Shown piece after piece: positions 7,765 to 17,574 of a stretch of 64,000 nucleotides of DNA (the first letter of the stretch is position 1; each line of letters opens with the position of its first letter). The notes beneath the pieces were generated by a model. The model was given only the letters and a program-made list of their open reading frames with translations. It searched no databases and was not told where the DNA came from. Location of the stretch: NCBI RefSeq assembly GCF_006539505.1, contig NZ_BJND01000036.1, positions 1 to 64,000 of the forward strand, read 5' to 3'. Origin of the DNA: Streptomyces spinoverrucosus (GTDB lineage Bacteria > Actinomycetota > Actinomycetes > Streptomycetales > Streptomycetaceae). Position numbers and translations under genes: made by a program.

Positions 7765-9336
7765 CTAGGAGCAGCGCTTTCCGTCCGTGGGTGGGGTGCC
7801 GCGGACGAGGTACGTGTTGATCGTACGGTCGATGCACTCGCTGCCGCGGCCGTACGCGGTGTGGCCGTCGCCGTCGTAGGTGAGGAGGCGGCCGGAGGAG
7901 AGCTGGCGGGACAGGGACTGGGCCCAGCGGTACGGGGTCGCCGGGTCGCGGGTGGTGCCGACCACGACGATCGGCGCCGCGCCCCTCGCCTCGATGCGGT
8001 GCGGCTCGCCCGTGGCCGCGACCGGCCAGTACGCGCAGTTCAGCGCGGCCCAGGCGAGGGCTTCGCCGAAGACCGGGGACGCCTTCTCGAAGGTGGGCAG
8101 CGACTTGCGTACGTCTTCCGGGGTGCCGAAGGCGGGCGGCAGGTCCAGGCAGTTCACGGCGGCGTTGGCGTACATCAGGTTCGAGTAACGGCCGTCCGCT
8201 TCCCGCTCGTAGTAGCCGTCCGACAGGACGAGCAGCCCGGCGCCGTCGTTCTTCTTCATCGCCGCGGTCAGCGCCTCGCGCAGCTGCTGCCAGGCCGCCT
8301 CGTCGTACATCGCCGCGATCACACCGGTGGCGGCCAGGGACTCGGTGAGCCTGCGGCCGTCCGCGTCGCCCGTGGGCAACGGCTTCGCGTCGAGCTTGTC
8401 GAAGAACGCCTTGAGGTTCCGGCCGGCCTGCTCCGGCCTCGTCCCACGACCCCCGAGCGGGCAGCCCGCCTGCCGTACGCAGTCCTTCGCGAACGCCTTG
8501 AACGCCGTCTCGAACCCGGCCGTCTGCTCCAGGTTCAGCCGGCGGGCCGGCAGTGTCGGGTCCATCGCGCCGTCCAGGACCAGCCGCCCCACCCGCTTCG
8601 GGTAGAGCCCGGCGTACGTCGCACCGAGGAACGTCCCGTACGACGCCCCCACGTACGTCAGCTTCCGGTCCCCCAGCGCCGCCCGCAGGATGTCCATGTC
8701 CCGGGCCGCGTCGACCGTCGAGACATGCCGCAGCAGCTCGGGCGCGTCGGCCCCGCACCCCTCGGCGAAGCCCTTGTACGCGTCCACCAGCCCGTCGACC
8801 TCCCGCTGGTCGTCGGGAGTGACGTCCGTCAGCGTGTACGCGTCCATCTTCCGCCCGTCGAGACACTCGACGGGCTCGCTGCGGGCGACTCCGCGCGGAT
8901 CGACCGCGACCATGTCGTACCGGGCGCGCACCTGTGCCGGGTAGCCGATCCCGGCGTACGACTGCAGGTAGCCGATCGCCGAACCGCCCGGCCCGCCCGG
9001 GTTCACCAGCAGTGAGCCGAGCCGCTTGCCCGGTCCCGTCGCCTTCTTGCGGGCCACCGCGAGCCGTACGTCGCCGGCGTCGGTCCTGGCGTAGTCGAGC
9101 GGTGCCCGCAGCGTGGTGCACTCGAAGCCGGGGACACCGCAGGAGCGCCAGCGGAGCTTCTGCCCGTAGTACGGCGCCAGGGCGGACGGCGTCGCCTCGG
9201 GCAGCGCCGCGAGCTCCGCCGCCTGGGCCGCCGGCGAGCTGGCGGAACTCGTCGAGCTCCCGGAGGAGCAGGCGGAGACGACCAGCGCCGCGAGGGCGAG
9301 GAACGTGGCTCCGGTACGGGACCTGGCCCTGAACAT
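7765..9336 (-). CDS. Secreted alpha/beta-hydrolase peptidase (tripeptidyl aminopeptidase type), lipoprotein
   Basis: 523 residues from the chosen ATG. The signal peptide ends in a lipobox, VVSAC, with Cys23 the probable lipidation site, so the enzyme should be anchored outside the membrane. The alpha/beta-hydrolase core carries NPGGPGGS (oxyanion region), the nucleophile elbow GASYGT with Ser232, a late Asp (TTRDPATPY) and a His (GDGHTAYG). This is the pattern of the Streptomyces tripeptidyl aminopeptidase/SlpD family, which trims peptides from the N-terminus. The ATG is chosen because a normal-length signal peptide results; a start 36 bases upstream is possible. It stands alone, 225 bases downstream of holB. 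Confidence 0.88.
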   Translation of the reverse strand: MFRARSRTGATFLALAALVVSACSSGSSTSSASSPAAQAAELAALPEATPSALAPYYGQKLRWRSCGVPGFECTTLRAPLDYARTDAGDVRLAVARKKATGPGKRLGSLLVNPGGPGGSAIGYLQSYAGIGYPAQVRARYDMVAVDPRGVARSEPVECLDGRKMDAYTLTDVTPDDQREVDGLVDAYKGFAEGCGADAPELLRHVSTVDAARDMDILRAALGDRKLTYVGASYGTFLGATYAGLYPKRVGRLVLDGAMDPTLPARRLNLEQTAGFETAFKAFAKDCVRQAGCPLGGRGTRPEQAGRNLKAFFDKLDAKPLPTGDADGRRLTESLAATGVIAAMYDEAAWQQLREALTAAMKKNDGAGLLVLSDGYYEREADGRYSNLMYANAAVNCLDLPPAFGTPEDVRKSLPTFEKASPVFGEALAWAALNCAYWPVAATGEPHRIEARGAAPIVVVGTTRDPATPYRWAQSLSRQLSSGRLLTYDGDGHTAYGRGSECIDRTINTYLVRGTPPTDGKRCS

Positions 9337-9561
9337 GGTCCTGGACCTGCGGTGGGTGCGCCTTGTGTACATCCGGCGAGCGTAACGCTGTGCGACGGTT
9401 TGGGTGCAGTACGTACGGCTTGTGCCTCGGACGAGTGGGGGCTGTCCCACGGATGAGGGACGCCGTCAACGGGTTGCGGCGGGGGTGACGGGCGCCGTCA
9501 GTCTCCGGGGGACGGGGTGACAGGCCGCCGCCGGTCATCAGCCGAAGGCCGCTGCCCCCGC

Positions 9562-10767
9562 TCAGCCCGCTCTGAGTGCCATCGTCATCGCCTCCACGGC
9601 AAGCAACGGCGCCACATTCCGGTCGAGTGCGTCCCGGCACGCGGCGATCGCCTCGATGCGGCGCAGAGTGGATTCGGGTGAGCTGCTGCGGGCGAGCCGC
9701 TCCAACGCGTCCTCGGCGTCCGTGTTGGCCAGCGCGATCCGGGAGCCGAGCTGGAGGGCGAGGACGTCGCGGTAGAAGGCCGTGAGGTCGGTGAGCGCGA
9801 GGTCGAGGCTGTCGCGCTGCGTCCGGGTGCGCCTGCGCTTCTGCCTGTCCTCCAGCTCCTTGATCACGCCCGCCGTACCTCGCGGCATCCGGCCCCCCTG
9901 AGCCGCGCCCAGCGCCGCCTTCAGCTCCTCGGTCTCCTTGGCGTCCATCTCCTCGGCGAGCTGCTTGGCGTCCTCCGCGGCCGCGTCGACCAGTTCCTGG
10001 GCGGCCTTCAGACAGCCGCCGATGTCGTCGACGCGCAGCGGCAGCTTCAGCACGGCCGCCCGGCGCTCCCGCGCCGCCGGGTCCGTGGCCAGGCGGCGGG
10101 CGTGGTCCACATGCCCCTGCGTGGCGCGGGCAGCGGCGGCGGCCACGGCGGGTTCGATGCCCTCGCGCCGTACGAGCATGTCGGCGACGGCCTCCACCGA
10201 GGGGGTGCGCAGGTTCAGGTGGCGGCAGCGGGAGCGGATGGTGGGCAGGACGTCCTCGATGGAGGGGGCGCACAGCAGCCAGACGGTACGCGGGGCGGGC
10301 TCCTCGACCGCCTTGAGGACGGCGTTGGCGGATTTCTCGTTCAGCCGCTCGGCGTCCTCGACCAGGATGATCTGCCAGCGGCCGTTCGCCGGCGAGGTGA
10401 ACGACTTGCGGACCGTGTCCCGCATGTCGTCCACGAGGATCTGCGCGCCGACCGCGACGACCGTGGTGACGTCGGCGTGCGTGCCGACCAGGGCCGTATG
10501 GCACCCGTCACAGAACCCGCACCCCGGTGCGCCGCCCAGCGCGCGGTCCGGACTCACGCACTGCAGCGCCGCCGCGAACGCCCGCGCGGTCTGCGTCCGC
10601 CCCGCCCCGGGCGGCCCCGTGAACAACCACGCGTGCGTCATCTTGGACGCCTCGGGCAGCGGAGCGTCGGCCGCGACCGCGGTGACCAGCGCGTCGGCGT
10701 CCCGGGCAGCGGCGGTGAGCTGCTCGCTCACCCTCTCCTGCCCGACGAGGTCGTCCCACACGCTCAT
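9562..10767 (-). CDS. holB: DNA polymerase III subunit delta'
   Basis: 401 residues, an AAA+ clamp-loader subunit. The N-terminal ATPase-like domain has a P-loop GPPGAGRTQ at 51-59 in which Arg57 replaces the usual Lys, so it probably does not hydrolyse ATP, as known for delta' of other bacteria. Four cysteines (70, 83, 86, 89; CGFCDGC) form the zinc module, and SRC near the sensor region (IRSRCRHL) is kept. It helps load the beta sliding clamp during replication. It lies 97 bases downstream of the fused tmk gene on the same strand, the usual tmk-holB pairing of actinobacteria. Confidence 0.93.
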   Translation of the reverse strand: MSVWDDLVGQERVSEQLTAAARDADALVTAVAADAPLPEASKMTHAWLFTGPPGAGRTQTARAFAAALQCVSPDRALGGAPGCGFCDGCHTALVGTHADVTTVVAVGAQILVDDMRDTVRKSFTSPANGRWQIILVEDAERLNEKSANAVLKAVEEPAPRTVWLLCAPSIEDVLPTIRSRCRHLNLRTPSVEAVADMLVRREGIEPAVAAAAARATQGHVDHARRLATDPAARERRAAVLKLPLRVDDIGGCLKAAQELVDAAAEDAKQLAEEMDAKETEELKAALGAAQGGRMPRGTAGVIKELEDRQKRRRTRTQRDSLDLALTDLTAFYRDVLALQLGSRIALANTDAEDALERLARSSSPESTLRRIEAIAACRDALDRNVAPLLAVEAMTMALRAG

Positions 10768-10864
10768 GGGTCACGCCGCCCTTCCGTCACACTCCGCGGT
10801 ACGCCCTCCATTGTGCGGGCGACCACTGACAACGGTCGGCCGACTCCGGCCCCGCAGGCGTACG

Positions 10865-13800
10865 TCAGCGCCCGCGGCCCTTGCCCCGCCGGTCCTGCTC
10901 GTCGTCGTAGTCGTCCTCGTGCGGCCCGAGCAGCTCGTCCGCCAGCGACGGCAGATCGTCCAGCGGCGTCTCCTCGGCCCATTCCGGCCGCGGCCGCCGC
11001 TGCGGCCTGCCGTCGGCGTCGACCTGCGGCAGCTCCCGCGTACGGTCCTCGGTCCCGTCCGGACCCGCCCCCGACCGCTCGTCCCGGAAGAACCCCGGCG
11101 GCACCCGGTCGGCAGGATCCTCACCCCGCACGGGAGGCAGCACCGCGGTCTCGTCCGCGGCACCGGGCACGACCGGCGGCAGTACGGCGGTCTCGTCCGC
11201 AGCACCCGAGGGCTCCCCCGGCCCACCACGGCGCTCCACCGGCGGCAGCACAGCCGTCTCGTCCCCCGCCCCCGGAGCGACCCCCGGCTGCGGCAACTCA
11301 GCAGTCACCTCGGCATCCGACCCACCGGCGTCAGCCCCATCGGCCCCAGGCCGCACCGGCCGCAGCACGGCCGTGTCCTCCACGGGCCCGCCCGACGCGT
11401 TCGTCGGCGTCACCACCGGCGTGGGCACAGTCGCCGCGTCCGGCGGCACCGCGGGCGTCGCCGGAGCCGTCGGCTGCCGGGGTCCCGCCGCTGCCGCCGC
11501 CGCGGCCTGCTCGGCCGCCCGGCGTGCCTCCTCGGCCCGCAGCAGCGCCTCCTCGGCCTTGCGCTGCTTCTCCAGGCGCTGCGCCTCGGCCTCGGCCCGA
11601 ATCCGGGCCTCCTCCTCGGCCTGCTTGCGACGCCGCTCCTCCTCGGCCTTGCGGCGGGCTTCCTCCTCGGCTCGCGCCTGTTCCTCGGCGAGTAGCCGAG
11701 CCCGCTCCTCCTCGGCGCGGCGGCGTGCCTCCTCGGCGCGCTGCCGGGCCTCCTCCGCCTGCCGTTCGGCCTCGCGCCGCTGCGCCTCCTCCAGTTCGCG
11801 CCGCTTGCGCTCCTCCTCCTCGGCGCGCAGCCGGGCGAGCTGCTCCTGGCGCTCCCGCTCCAGGCGCTCCTCCTCGGCCTTGCGGGCGGCTTCTTCCTCG
11901 GCCTTGCGGCGGGCTTCCTCCTCGGCCTTGCGGCGCGCCTCCTCCTGGGCCTTCACCTCGGCCTCGGACAGCGGCAGCAGCTGGTCGAGCCGGTGCCGGA
12001 TCACGGTCGTGACGGCCTCGGACTCCTGCCCGGCGTCCACCACCAGGTACCGCCCGGGGTCGGCCGCGGCGAGCGTCAGGAAACCGGACCGCACGCGCGC
12101 GTGGAACTCGGCCGGCTCCGACTCAAGCCGGTCCGGCGCCTCCGTGAACCGCTCGCGCGCGGCCTCCGGCGAGACGTCCAGCAGGACGGTGAGGTGCGGG
12201 ACGAGACCGTGGGTCGCCCAGCGGTTGATGCGGGCGATCTCGGTCGGGGACAGGTCGCGGCCCGCCCCCTGGTACGCCACCGACGAGTCGATGTACCGGT
12301 CGGAGATCACGACCGCGCCCCGCTGAAGGGCGGGCCGGACCACGGTGTCCACGTGCTCGGCGCGGTCCGCCGCGTACAGCAGCGCCTCCGCGCGGTGCGA
12401 GAGCCCGGCGCTGGACACGTCCAGCAGGATCGACCGCAGCCGCTTGCCCACCGGCGTCGCCCCGGGCTCGCGGGTCAGCACGACCTCGTGGCCCTTGGCC
12501 CTGATCCACTCGGCGAGCGCCTCGGCCTGGGTGGACTTCCCGGCGCCGTCGCCGCCCTCCAGGGCGATGAAGAACCCGGACGCGGCGGGCGTCGGCTCGG
12601 TGTCGTCGCCGCCGAGCAGCGCGTGGCGCAGGTCCTGGCGCAGCGGCACCCCGGAGCGGTCGTCGAGCTTGGCCAGCACCAGCGCGGCCACCGGCAGCAG
12701 CAGCGCCCCGACCAGCATCAGCGTGAACGCCGCCCCGCCGTGCGCGAACACGAACTTGCCGCTCTCCAGCCGGTGCGGCCCGATCAGCGCCGCCACCAGG
12801 GGCGCGATCAGCGCGCCGAGCGCCACGAAGACCCGCACCACCGCGTGCAGGTGCTCGGTCGTGCGGGCCTGCCGGAAGTCCTCGGCCTCCTGGTCGAGCA
12901 GCGTGTGCCCGGTGTTGGCGGCCACACCCGCGCCGACACCGGCCAGCGCGACGATCAGCAGCACGGTGGCGACGTCCGGGACGAGCCCGGCGGCCAGCAG
13001 CGCGACGCCGGTGAAGGCGATGGCCAGCGCCAGCAGCCGGCGCCGCGACAGCGACACCAGCACCTTCGGTGCCGTACGGATACCGACGACGACACCGCCG
13101 GTGAGCAGGCACACCAGCAGCCCGTACGTCACCGGGCCGCCGCCCAGGTCCTTGGCGTGCAGCACGGACACCGCGACGGCGGCGGCCACCGCGGCGGCGA
13201 CGGCCGCGCAGGCGAGCACCAGCAGCGGCATCGCGCCCGTACGGCCCTTGTCGCCGCCACCGGCCGTCCGGGGGCGGCGCAGCCCCTCCAGCGGGGACCG
13301 CGCGCGCGGGGTGCGCGTGCCGGGCACCTCCAGGAAGGTCAGCACGGACAGGGACGCGGCGAACAGGCCCGCCGCGACATACGAGGCGAGGGCCGCCTGG
13401 TGCTGGTCGAACCAGTCGACCCCGGCACCCAGCAGATTGTTGAACAATCCTGCGACGACCAGCGCGGCACCCGCGAGGGGGACGGCCACAAAGCTCGTAC
13501 GCAGCGAGAGGCGGCGCAGCGCGTCCGTGTGGTCCGGCAGCGGCCGTACCGTCGCGCCCTCCGGCGGCGGCGCGGGCAGCAGCGCGGGCGCGGCGCTCTC
13601 GCGGCACACCGTCCAGAACCGCTCGGCGACACCGGTGACGAACACGGTCACCAGCAGCACAGCGAGCGCGTCGTCCGGCGTCCAGTCGATCCACAGCGGC
13701 GCGACGATCAGCAGCGCGGCCCGCAGCCCGTCCGCGCCGACCATGGTCCAGCGGCGGTCGAGCGGGCCGTCCTGCGAGGTGAGCGAGGACAGCGGGCCGA

Positions 13801-14101
13801 GGAGGACGGCACCGAAGAGCAGTGTCGCGAGAATGCGCACCCCGAAGACGGTCGCCACCGCGAACGCCACGCCCCGGTACCCACCGCCGAACGACCCCTC
13901 GGCGATCGCCGCCTGGAGGACGAGGACGACCAGCACCAGGAGCGCGAGGACGTCACCGATGCCGCTGACGAGCTGCGCGCTCCACAGCCGCTTCAGCTGC
14001 GGTCGGCGCAGCAGTGCGCGCACGGCGCGCTCGCGGGAGTCCGCGACCAGGGCGTCGTCGGGGGCCGGGTGATGGGCCGTTGGCTGCTCGGCTCGGGTCA
14101 T
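10865..14101 (-). CDS. tmk: dTMP kinase fused to an MFS-like membrane domain and a long coiled coil
   Basis: 1078 residues in three parts. Residues 35-480 form about a dozen hydrophobic helices resembling a major facilitator transporter. Residues 510-712 are a complete thymidylate kinase: Walker A GGDGAGKST at 516-524, TREPGATPVGKRLR, and DRYIDSSVAYQGAGR from 601. The rest is a charged Ala/Glu/Arg coiled coil (about 714-895) and a tail with repeated DETAVLPPV motifs. The kinase makes dTDP for DNA synthesis; the transporter-like part has no known substrate. The same fusion is known in S. coelicolor (from memory, SCO3542). It ties the kinase to the membrane. It lies between topA and holB, all on the minus strand. 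Confidence 0.92.
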   Translation of the reverse strand: MTRAEQPTAHHPAPDDALVADSRERAVRALLRRPQLKRLWSAQLVSGIGDVLALLVLVVLVLQAAIAEGSFGGGYRGVAFAVATVFGVRILATLLFGAVLLGPLSSLTSQDGPLDRRWTMVGADGLRAALLIVAPLWIDWTPDDALAVLLVTVFVTGVAERFWTVCRESAAPALLPAPPPEGATVRPLPDHTDALRRLSLRTSFVAVPLAGAALVVAGLFNNLLGAGVDWFDQHQAALASYVAAGLFAASLSVLTFLEVPGTRTPRARSPLEGLRRPRTAGGGDKGRTGAMPLLVLACAAVAAAVAAAVAVSVLHAKDLGGGPVTYGLLVCLLTGGVVVGIRTAPKVLVSLSRRRLLALAIAFTGVALLAAGLVPDVATVLLIVALAGVGAGVAANTGHTLLDQEAEDFRQARTTEHLHAVVRVFVALGALIAPLVAALIGPHRLESGKFVFAHGGAAFTLMLVGALLLPVAALVLAKLDDRSGVPLRQDLRHALLGGDDTEPTPAASGFFIALEGGDGAGKSTQAEALAEWIRAKGHEVVLTREPGATPVGKRLRSILLDVSSAGLSHRAEALLYAADRAEHVDTVVRPALQRGAVVISDRYIDSSVAYQGAGRDLSPTEIARINRWATHGLVPHLTVLLDVSPEAARERFTEAPDRLESEPAEFHARVRSGFLTLAAADPGRYLVVDAGQESEAVTTVIRHRLDQLLPLSEAEVKAQEEARRKAEEEARRKAEEEAARKAEEERLERERQEQLARLRAEEEERKRRELEEAQRREAERQAEEARQRAEEARRRAEEERARLLAEEQARAEEEARRKAEEERRRKQAEEEARIRAEAEAQRLEKQRKAEEALLRAEEARRAAEQAAAAAAAGPRQPTAPATPAVPPDAATVPTPVVTPTNASGGPVEDTAVLRPVRPGADGADAGGSDAEVTAELPQPGVAPGAGDETAVLPPVERRGGPGEPSGAADETAVLPPVVPGAADETAVLPPVRGEDPADRVPPGFFRDERSGAGPDGTEDRTRELPQVDADGRPQRRPRPEWAEETPLDDLPSLADELLGPHEDDYDDEQDRRGKGRGR

Positions 14102-14158
14102 GCTTTCAGCCTATCGGGCCGCACCGACACTCCAGTGCGGACGCCCGAACGTCCGCGC

Positions 14159-14185
14159 GCCCCGGCACCGATGTGATGCCGGGGC
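14159..14185 (-). terminator. Hairpin downstream of topA
   Basis: A nine-base perfect stem (GCCCCGGCA with TGCCGGGGC) and nine-base loop, 90 bases after the topA stop and before the tmk start. There is no T-run, which is usual for Streptomyces terminators. Confidence 0.5.
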
Positions 14186-14274
14186 GTTGGTTTCGCGAAC
14201 GTGCGGTGGAGGAAAGGCCGTTGCCGACCGAGACGGGCCCGTCCGGCCCCGCCCGGTGCGCCGACCCTCCGGCC

Positions 14275-17112
14275 TCAGTCCTCCGACGTCGTCTTGGAAG
14301 CCGTCGCCTTCTTCGCGGCCGTCTTCTTGGCGGTCGTCGTCTTCTTCGCGGCCGTGGTCTTCTTGGCGGCCGTCTTCTTCGCAGCCGTCGCCGTCTTCGC
14401 AGGAGCCTTCTTCGCCGGGGCCTTCTTGGCGGCGGCCTTCTTCGCCGTCTTCTTGGCCGGCCCCTTCGCGCGCTTCTCGGCGAGCAGTTCGAAGCCGCGC
14501 TCCGGAGTGATCGTCTCGACGCTGTCGCCGGAGCGCAGGGTCGCGTTGGTCTCGCCGTCGGTGACGTACGGACCGAAGCGACCGTCCTTGACGACCACCG
14601 GCTTGCCGCTGACCGGGTCCTCGCCCAGCTCCTTCAGCGGCGGCTTGGCGGCCGCGCGGCCACGCTGCTTGGGCTGGGCGTAGATCGCCTGCGCCTCCTC
14701 CAGCGTGATCGTGAAGATCTGGTCCTCGGACTGCAGCGACCGCGAGTCCGTCCCCTTCTTCAGGTACGGCCCGTAGCGCCCGTTCTGCGCGGTGATCTCG
14801 GCGCCGTCCGCGTCCGTGCCGACGACACGCGGCAGCGACATCAGCTTGAGGGCGTCCTCCAGCGTCACCGTGTCCAGCGCCATCGACTTGAACAGCGAGG
14901 CCGTACGCGGCTTCACGGCGTTCTTGCCGGTCTTCGGCGTGCCCTCGGGCAGCACCTCGGTGACATACGGGCCGTAGCGGCCGTCCTTGGCGACGATCGT
15001 GTGGCCGGTTGCCGGGTCCGTGCCCAGCTCGAAGTCGCCGCTCGGCTTGGCGAGCAGCTCCTCCGCGAGCTCGACGGTCAGCTCGTCCGGCGCCAGGTCG
15101 GAGGGGATGTCGGCCCGCTGGTGCTGCTCGGTGTCCTTCTCGCCGCGCTCGATGTACGGGCCGTAGCGGCCGACGCGGAGCACGATGTCGTTGCCCACCG
15201 GGAACGAGGACACCTCGCGCGCGTCGATCGCGCCCAGGTCGGTCACCAGCTCCTTGAGGCCGCCGAGGTGGTCCCCGTCGCCGTTGCCGGCGTCCGCGGC
15301 ACCGCCCTCGCCCGTGCCCTCACCGAAGTAGAACCGCTTCAGCCACGGCACGGCTTGCGCCTCACCGCGGGCGATGCGGTCGAGGTCGTCCTCCATCTTG
15401 GCGGTGAAGTCGTAGTCGACGAGCCGCCCGAAGTGCTTCTCCAGGAGGTTGACCACGGCGAAGCTCAGGAAGGACGGGACGAGTGCCGTGCCCTTCTTGA
15501 AGACATAGCCGCGGTCGAGGATCGTGCCGATGATCGACGCGTACGTCGACGGGCGGCCGATCTCGCGCTCTTCGAGCTCCTTGACCAGCGACGCCTCGGT
15601 GTAGCGGGCGGGCGGCTTGGTGGCGTGCCCGTCGGCGGTGATCTCCTCGGCGGTCAGCGGGTCGCCCTCGCCGACCTGCGGCAGCCGGCGCTCGCGGTCG
15701 TCCAGCTCGGCGTTCGGGTCGTCGGCGCCCTCGACGTAGGCCTTCAGGAAGCCGTGGAACGTGATCGTCTTGCCGGACGCGCTGAACTCGACGTCCCGCC
15801 CGTCGGCCGCGGTGCCGCCGATCTTCACGGTCACGCTGTTGCCGGTCGCGTCCTTCATCTGGGAGGCGACCGTCCGCTTCCAGATCAGCTCGTAGAGCTT
15901 GAACTGGTCGCCGGTCAGACCCGTCTCGGCGGGCGTGCGGAAACGATCACCCGAGGGGCGGATCGCCTCGTGCGCCTCCTGCGCGTTCTTGACCTTCCCG
16001 GCGTACGTCCGCGGCTGCGCCGGCAGGTAGTCGGCGCCGTACAGCTGCGTGACCTGGGCGCGGGCGGCGGCCACCGCCGTGTCGCTCAGGGTCGTGGAGT
16101 CCGTACGCATGTACGTGATGTAGCCGTTCTCGTACAGCTTCTGCGCGATCTGCATGGTCGCCTTCGCGCCGAAGCCGAGCTTGCGGCTGGCCTCCTGCTG
16201 CAGCGTCGTCGTACGGAACGGGGCGTACGGCGAGCGGCGGTACGGCTTGGACTCGACCGACCGGACGGAGAACCGGGTGTCCTCCAGGACGGCGGCGAGG
16301 GCGCGGGCGTTCGCCTCGTCGAGGTGGAGGGTGTTCGCGCTCTTCAGTTGTCCCAGGGAGTCGAAGTCGCGGCCCTGCGCGACCCGCCTGCCGTCGACGG
16401 TCTGCAGGCGGGCGACCAGCGACGACGGGTCCGACGAATCCCCCGCGCGGCCGGTCGCGAAGGTGCCCGTCAGGTCCCAGTACTCAGCAGAACGAAACGC
16501 GATGCGCTCGCGTTCCCGCTCGACCACGAGTCGGGTGGCGACCGACTGGACGCGGCCCGCCGACAGCCGCGGCATGACCTTCTTCCACAGCACCGGCGAG
16601 ACCTCGTAGCCGTAGAGGCGGTCGAGGATGCGGCGGGTCTCCTGGGCGTCGACGAGCTTCTGGTTGAGCTGGCGCGGGTTGGCCACGGCGGCCTGGATCG
16701 CGGCCTTGGTGATCTCGTGGAAGACCATCCGCTTGACCGGGACCTTGGGCTTGAGGACCTCCTGGAGGTGCCAGGCGATGGCCTCGCCCTCCCGGTCCTC
16801 GTCAGTGGCGAGATAGAGCTCGTCGGAGTCCTTCAGCAGGTCCTTGAGCTTCTTGACCTGGGCCCTCTTGTCGGCGTTGACCACATAGATCGGCTGGAAG
16901 TCGTGTTCGACGTCCACACCGAGTCGGCGGACCTCGCCGGTGTACTTCTCGGGCACCTCCGCGGCGCCGTTGGGAAGGTCACGGATGTGCCCGACGCTCG
17001 CTTCGACGACGTAGCCGGGGCCGAGGTAGCCCTTGATCGTCTTCGCCTTGGCAGGCGACTCGACGATGACGAGTCGGCGGCCGCCCTGTGCGGTCTCGCT
17101 GGTCGGGGACAA
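14275..17112 (-). CDS. topA: DNA topoisomerase I (type IA) with lysine-rich C-terminal tail
   Basis: 945 residues. The TOPRIM domain carries Glu18 (VIVESPAKAKT) and the metal site DEDREGEA near 104-110; the active-site Tyr334 lies in GYITYMRTDS. It relaxes negative supercoils and is essential. The C-terminus has the actinobacterial GRYGPYV-type repeats (about 590-860) instead of zinc fingers, then about 60 residues of AKK/APAKKAP repeats that are highly basic. Such tails are known in actinobacterial TopA and aid processivity on DNA. It is followed on the same strand by tmk. The start has no good Shine-Dalgarno but the family N-terminus begins here. Confidence 0.97.
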   Translation of the reverse strand: MSPTSETAQGGRRLVIVESPAKAKTIKGYLGPGYVVEASVGHIRDLPNGAAEVPEKYTGEVRRLGVDVEHDFQPIYVVNADKRAQVKKLKDLLKDSDELYLATDEDREGEAIAWHLQEVLKPKVPVKRMVFHEITKAAIQAAVANPRQLNQKLVDAQETRRILDRLYGYEVSPVLWKKVMPRLSAGRVQSVATRLVVERERERIAFRSAEYWDLTGTFATGRAGDSSDPSSLVARLQTVDGRRVAQGRDFDSLGQLKSANTLHLDEANARALAAVLEDTRFSVRSVESKPYRRSPYAPFRTTTLQQEASRKLGFGAKATMQIAQKLYENGYITYMRTDSTTLSDTAVAAARAQVTQLYGADYLPAQPRTYAGKVKNAQEAHEAIRPSGDRFRTPAETGLTGDQFKLYELIWKRTVASQMKDATGNSVTVKIGGTAADGRDVEFSASGKTITFHGFLKAYVEGADDPNAELDDRERRLPQVGEGDPLTAEEITADGHATKPPARYTEASLVKELEEREIGRPSTYASIIGTILDRGYVFKKGTALVPSFLSFAVVNLLEKHFGRLVDYDFTAKMEDDLDRIARGEAQAVPWLKRFYFGEGTGEGGAADAGNGDGDHLGGLKELVTDLGAIDAREVSSFPVGNDIVLRVGRYGPYIERGEKDTEQHQRADIPSDLAPDELTVELAEELLAKPSGDFELGTDPATGHTIVAKDGRYGPYVTEVLPEGTPKTGKNAVKPRTASLFKSMALDTVTLEDALKLMSLPRVVGTDADGAEITAQNGRYGPYLKKGTDSRSLQSEDQIFTITLEEAQAIYAQPKQRGRAAAKPPLKELGEDPVSGKPVVVKDGRFGPYVTDGETNATLRSGDSVETITPERGFELLAEKRAKGPAKKTAKKAAAKKAPAKKAPAKTATAAKKTAAKKTTAAKKTTTAKKTAAKKATASKTTSED

Positions 17113-17376
17113 CTTCGCTCTTCTCTCCGGTCGACGCTGGGGCCTCCCCAGGCCTTGCTCCCGGGGTCAGGGCACCTTTCATGGCTCACTCGCTGGTGAC
17201 GCTGCGGAGTGTGACGGTACATCCCGCCCCCGTGTCAAACGGGAAAAGCCCGCAACGGCCACTCGAACGGTAACCCGACTACCGCCATTCCTGCCGCCCG
17301 GCATGTCCACCGATCCGATCGGGTCTATCCGGAGCGTGTCCCACCGATTACCCCAGGTGGAACGCGTCCTCGGTTG

Positions 17377-17574
17377 TCAGACCTGGGTGAAGCACCACGC
17401 TCCGAGGGTCAGCGCGATCACTGCGGCGATGCTCGCGAGGGTCGCCGATGCGACGGGGCTCACACCGAGGGCGACGGGTTCGCGGCGGCGTACCCGGGTC
17501 GCCGTCCACACCAGCAGGCCGCCTCCGAACAGGGCGAACACCACTCCCGCGAAGATCGCCGGTCCGCTCTCCAT
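17377..17574 (-). CDS. Small membrane protein of unknown function
   Basis: 65 residues with two membrane helices (IFAGVVFALFGGGLLVW and ASIAAVIALTLGAWCF) separated by a short basic loop (RVRRREP). The ATG is supported by GGGGAG six bases upstream; a GTG 20 codons earlier is not. It sits upstream of topA on the same strand, 264 bases away, with no visible link to DNA topology. Confidence 0.6.
   Translation of the reverse strand: MESGPAIFAGVVFALFGGGLLVWTATRVRRREPVALGVSPVASATLASIAAVIALTLGAWCFTQV

Noticed and set aside
10102..12012. Plus-strand Arg/Pro-rich frame opposite holB and tmk
   Set aside because: The strand has no ribosome site and the product is simple-sequence; the coiled-coil codons on the other strand explain it.
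14014..17199. A plus-strand open frame of more than 1000 codons opposite topA
   Set aside because: GC-rich genes leave long open antisense frames; the protein is Arg/Gly/Val-rich low-complexity, while the minus strand encodes an unmistakable topoisomerase.
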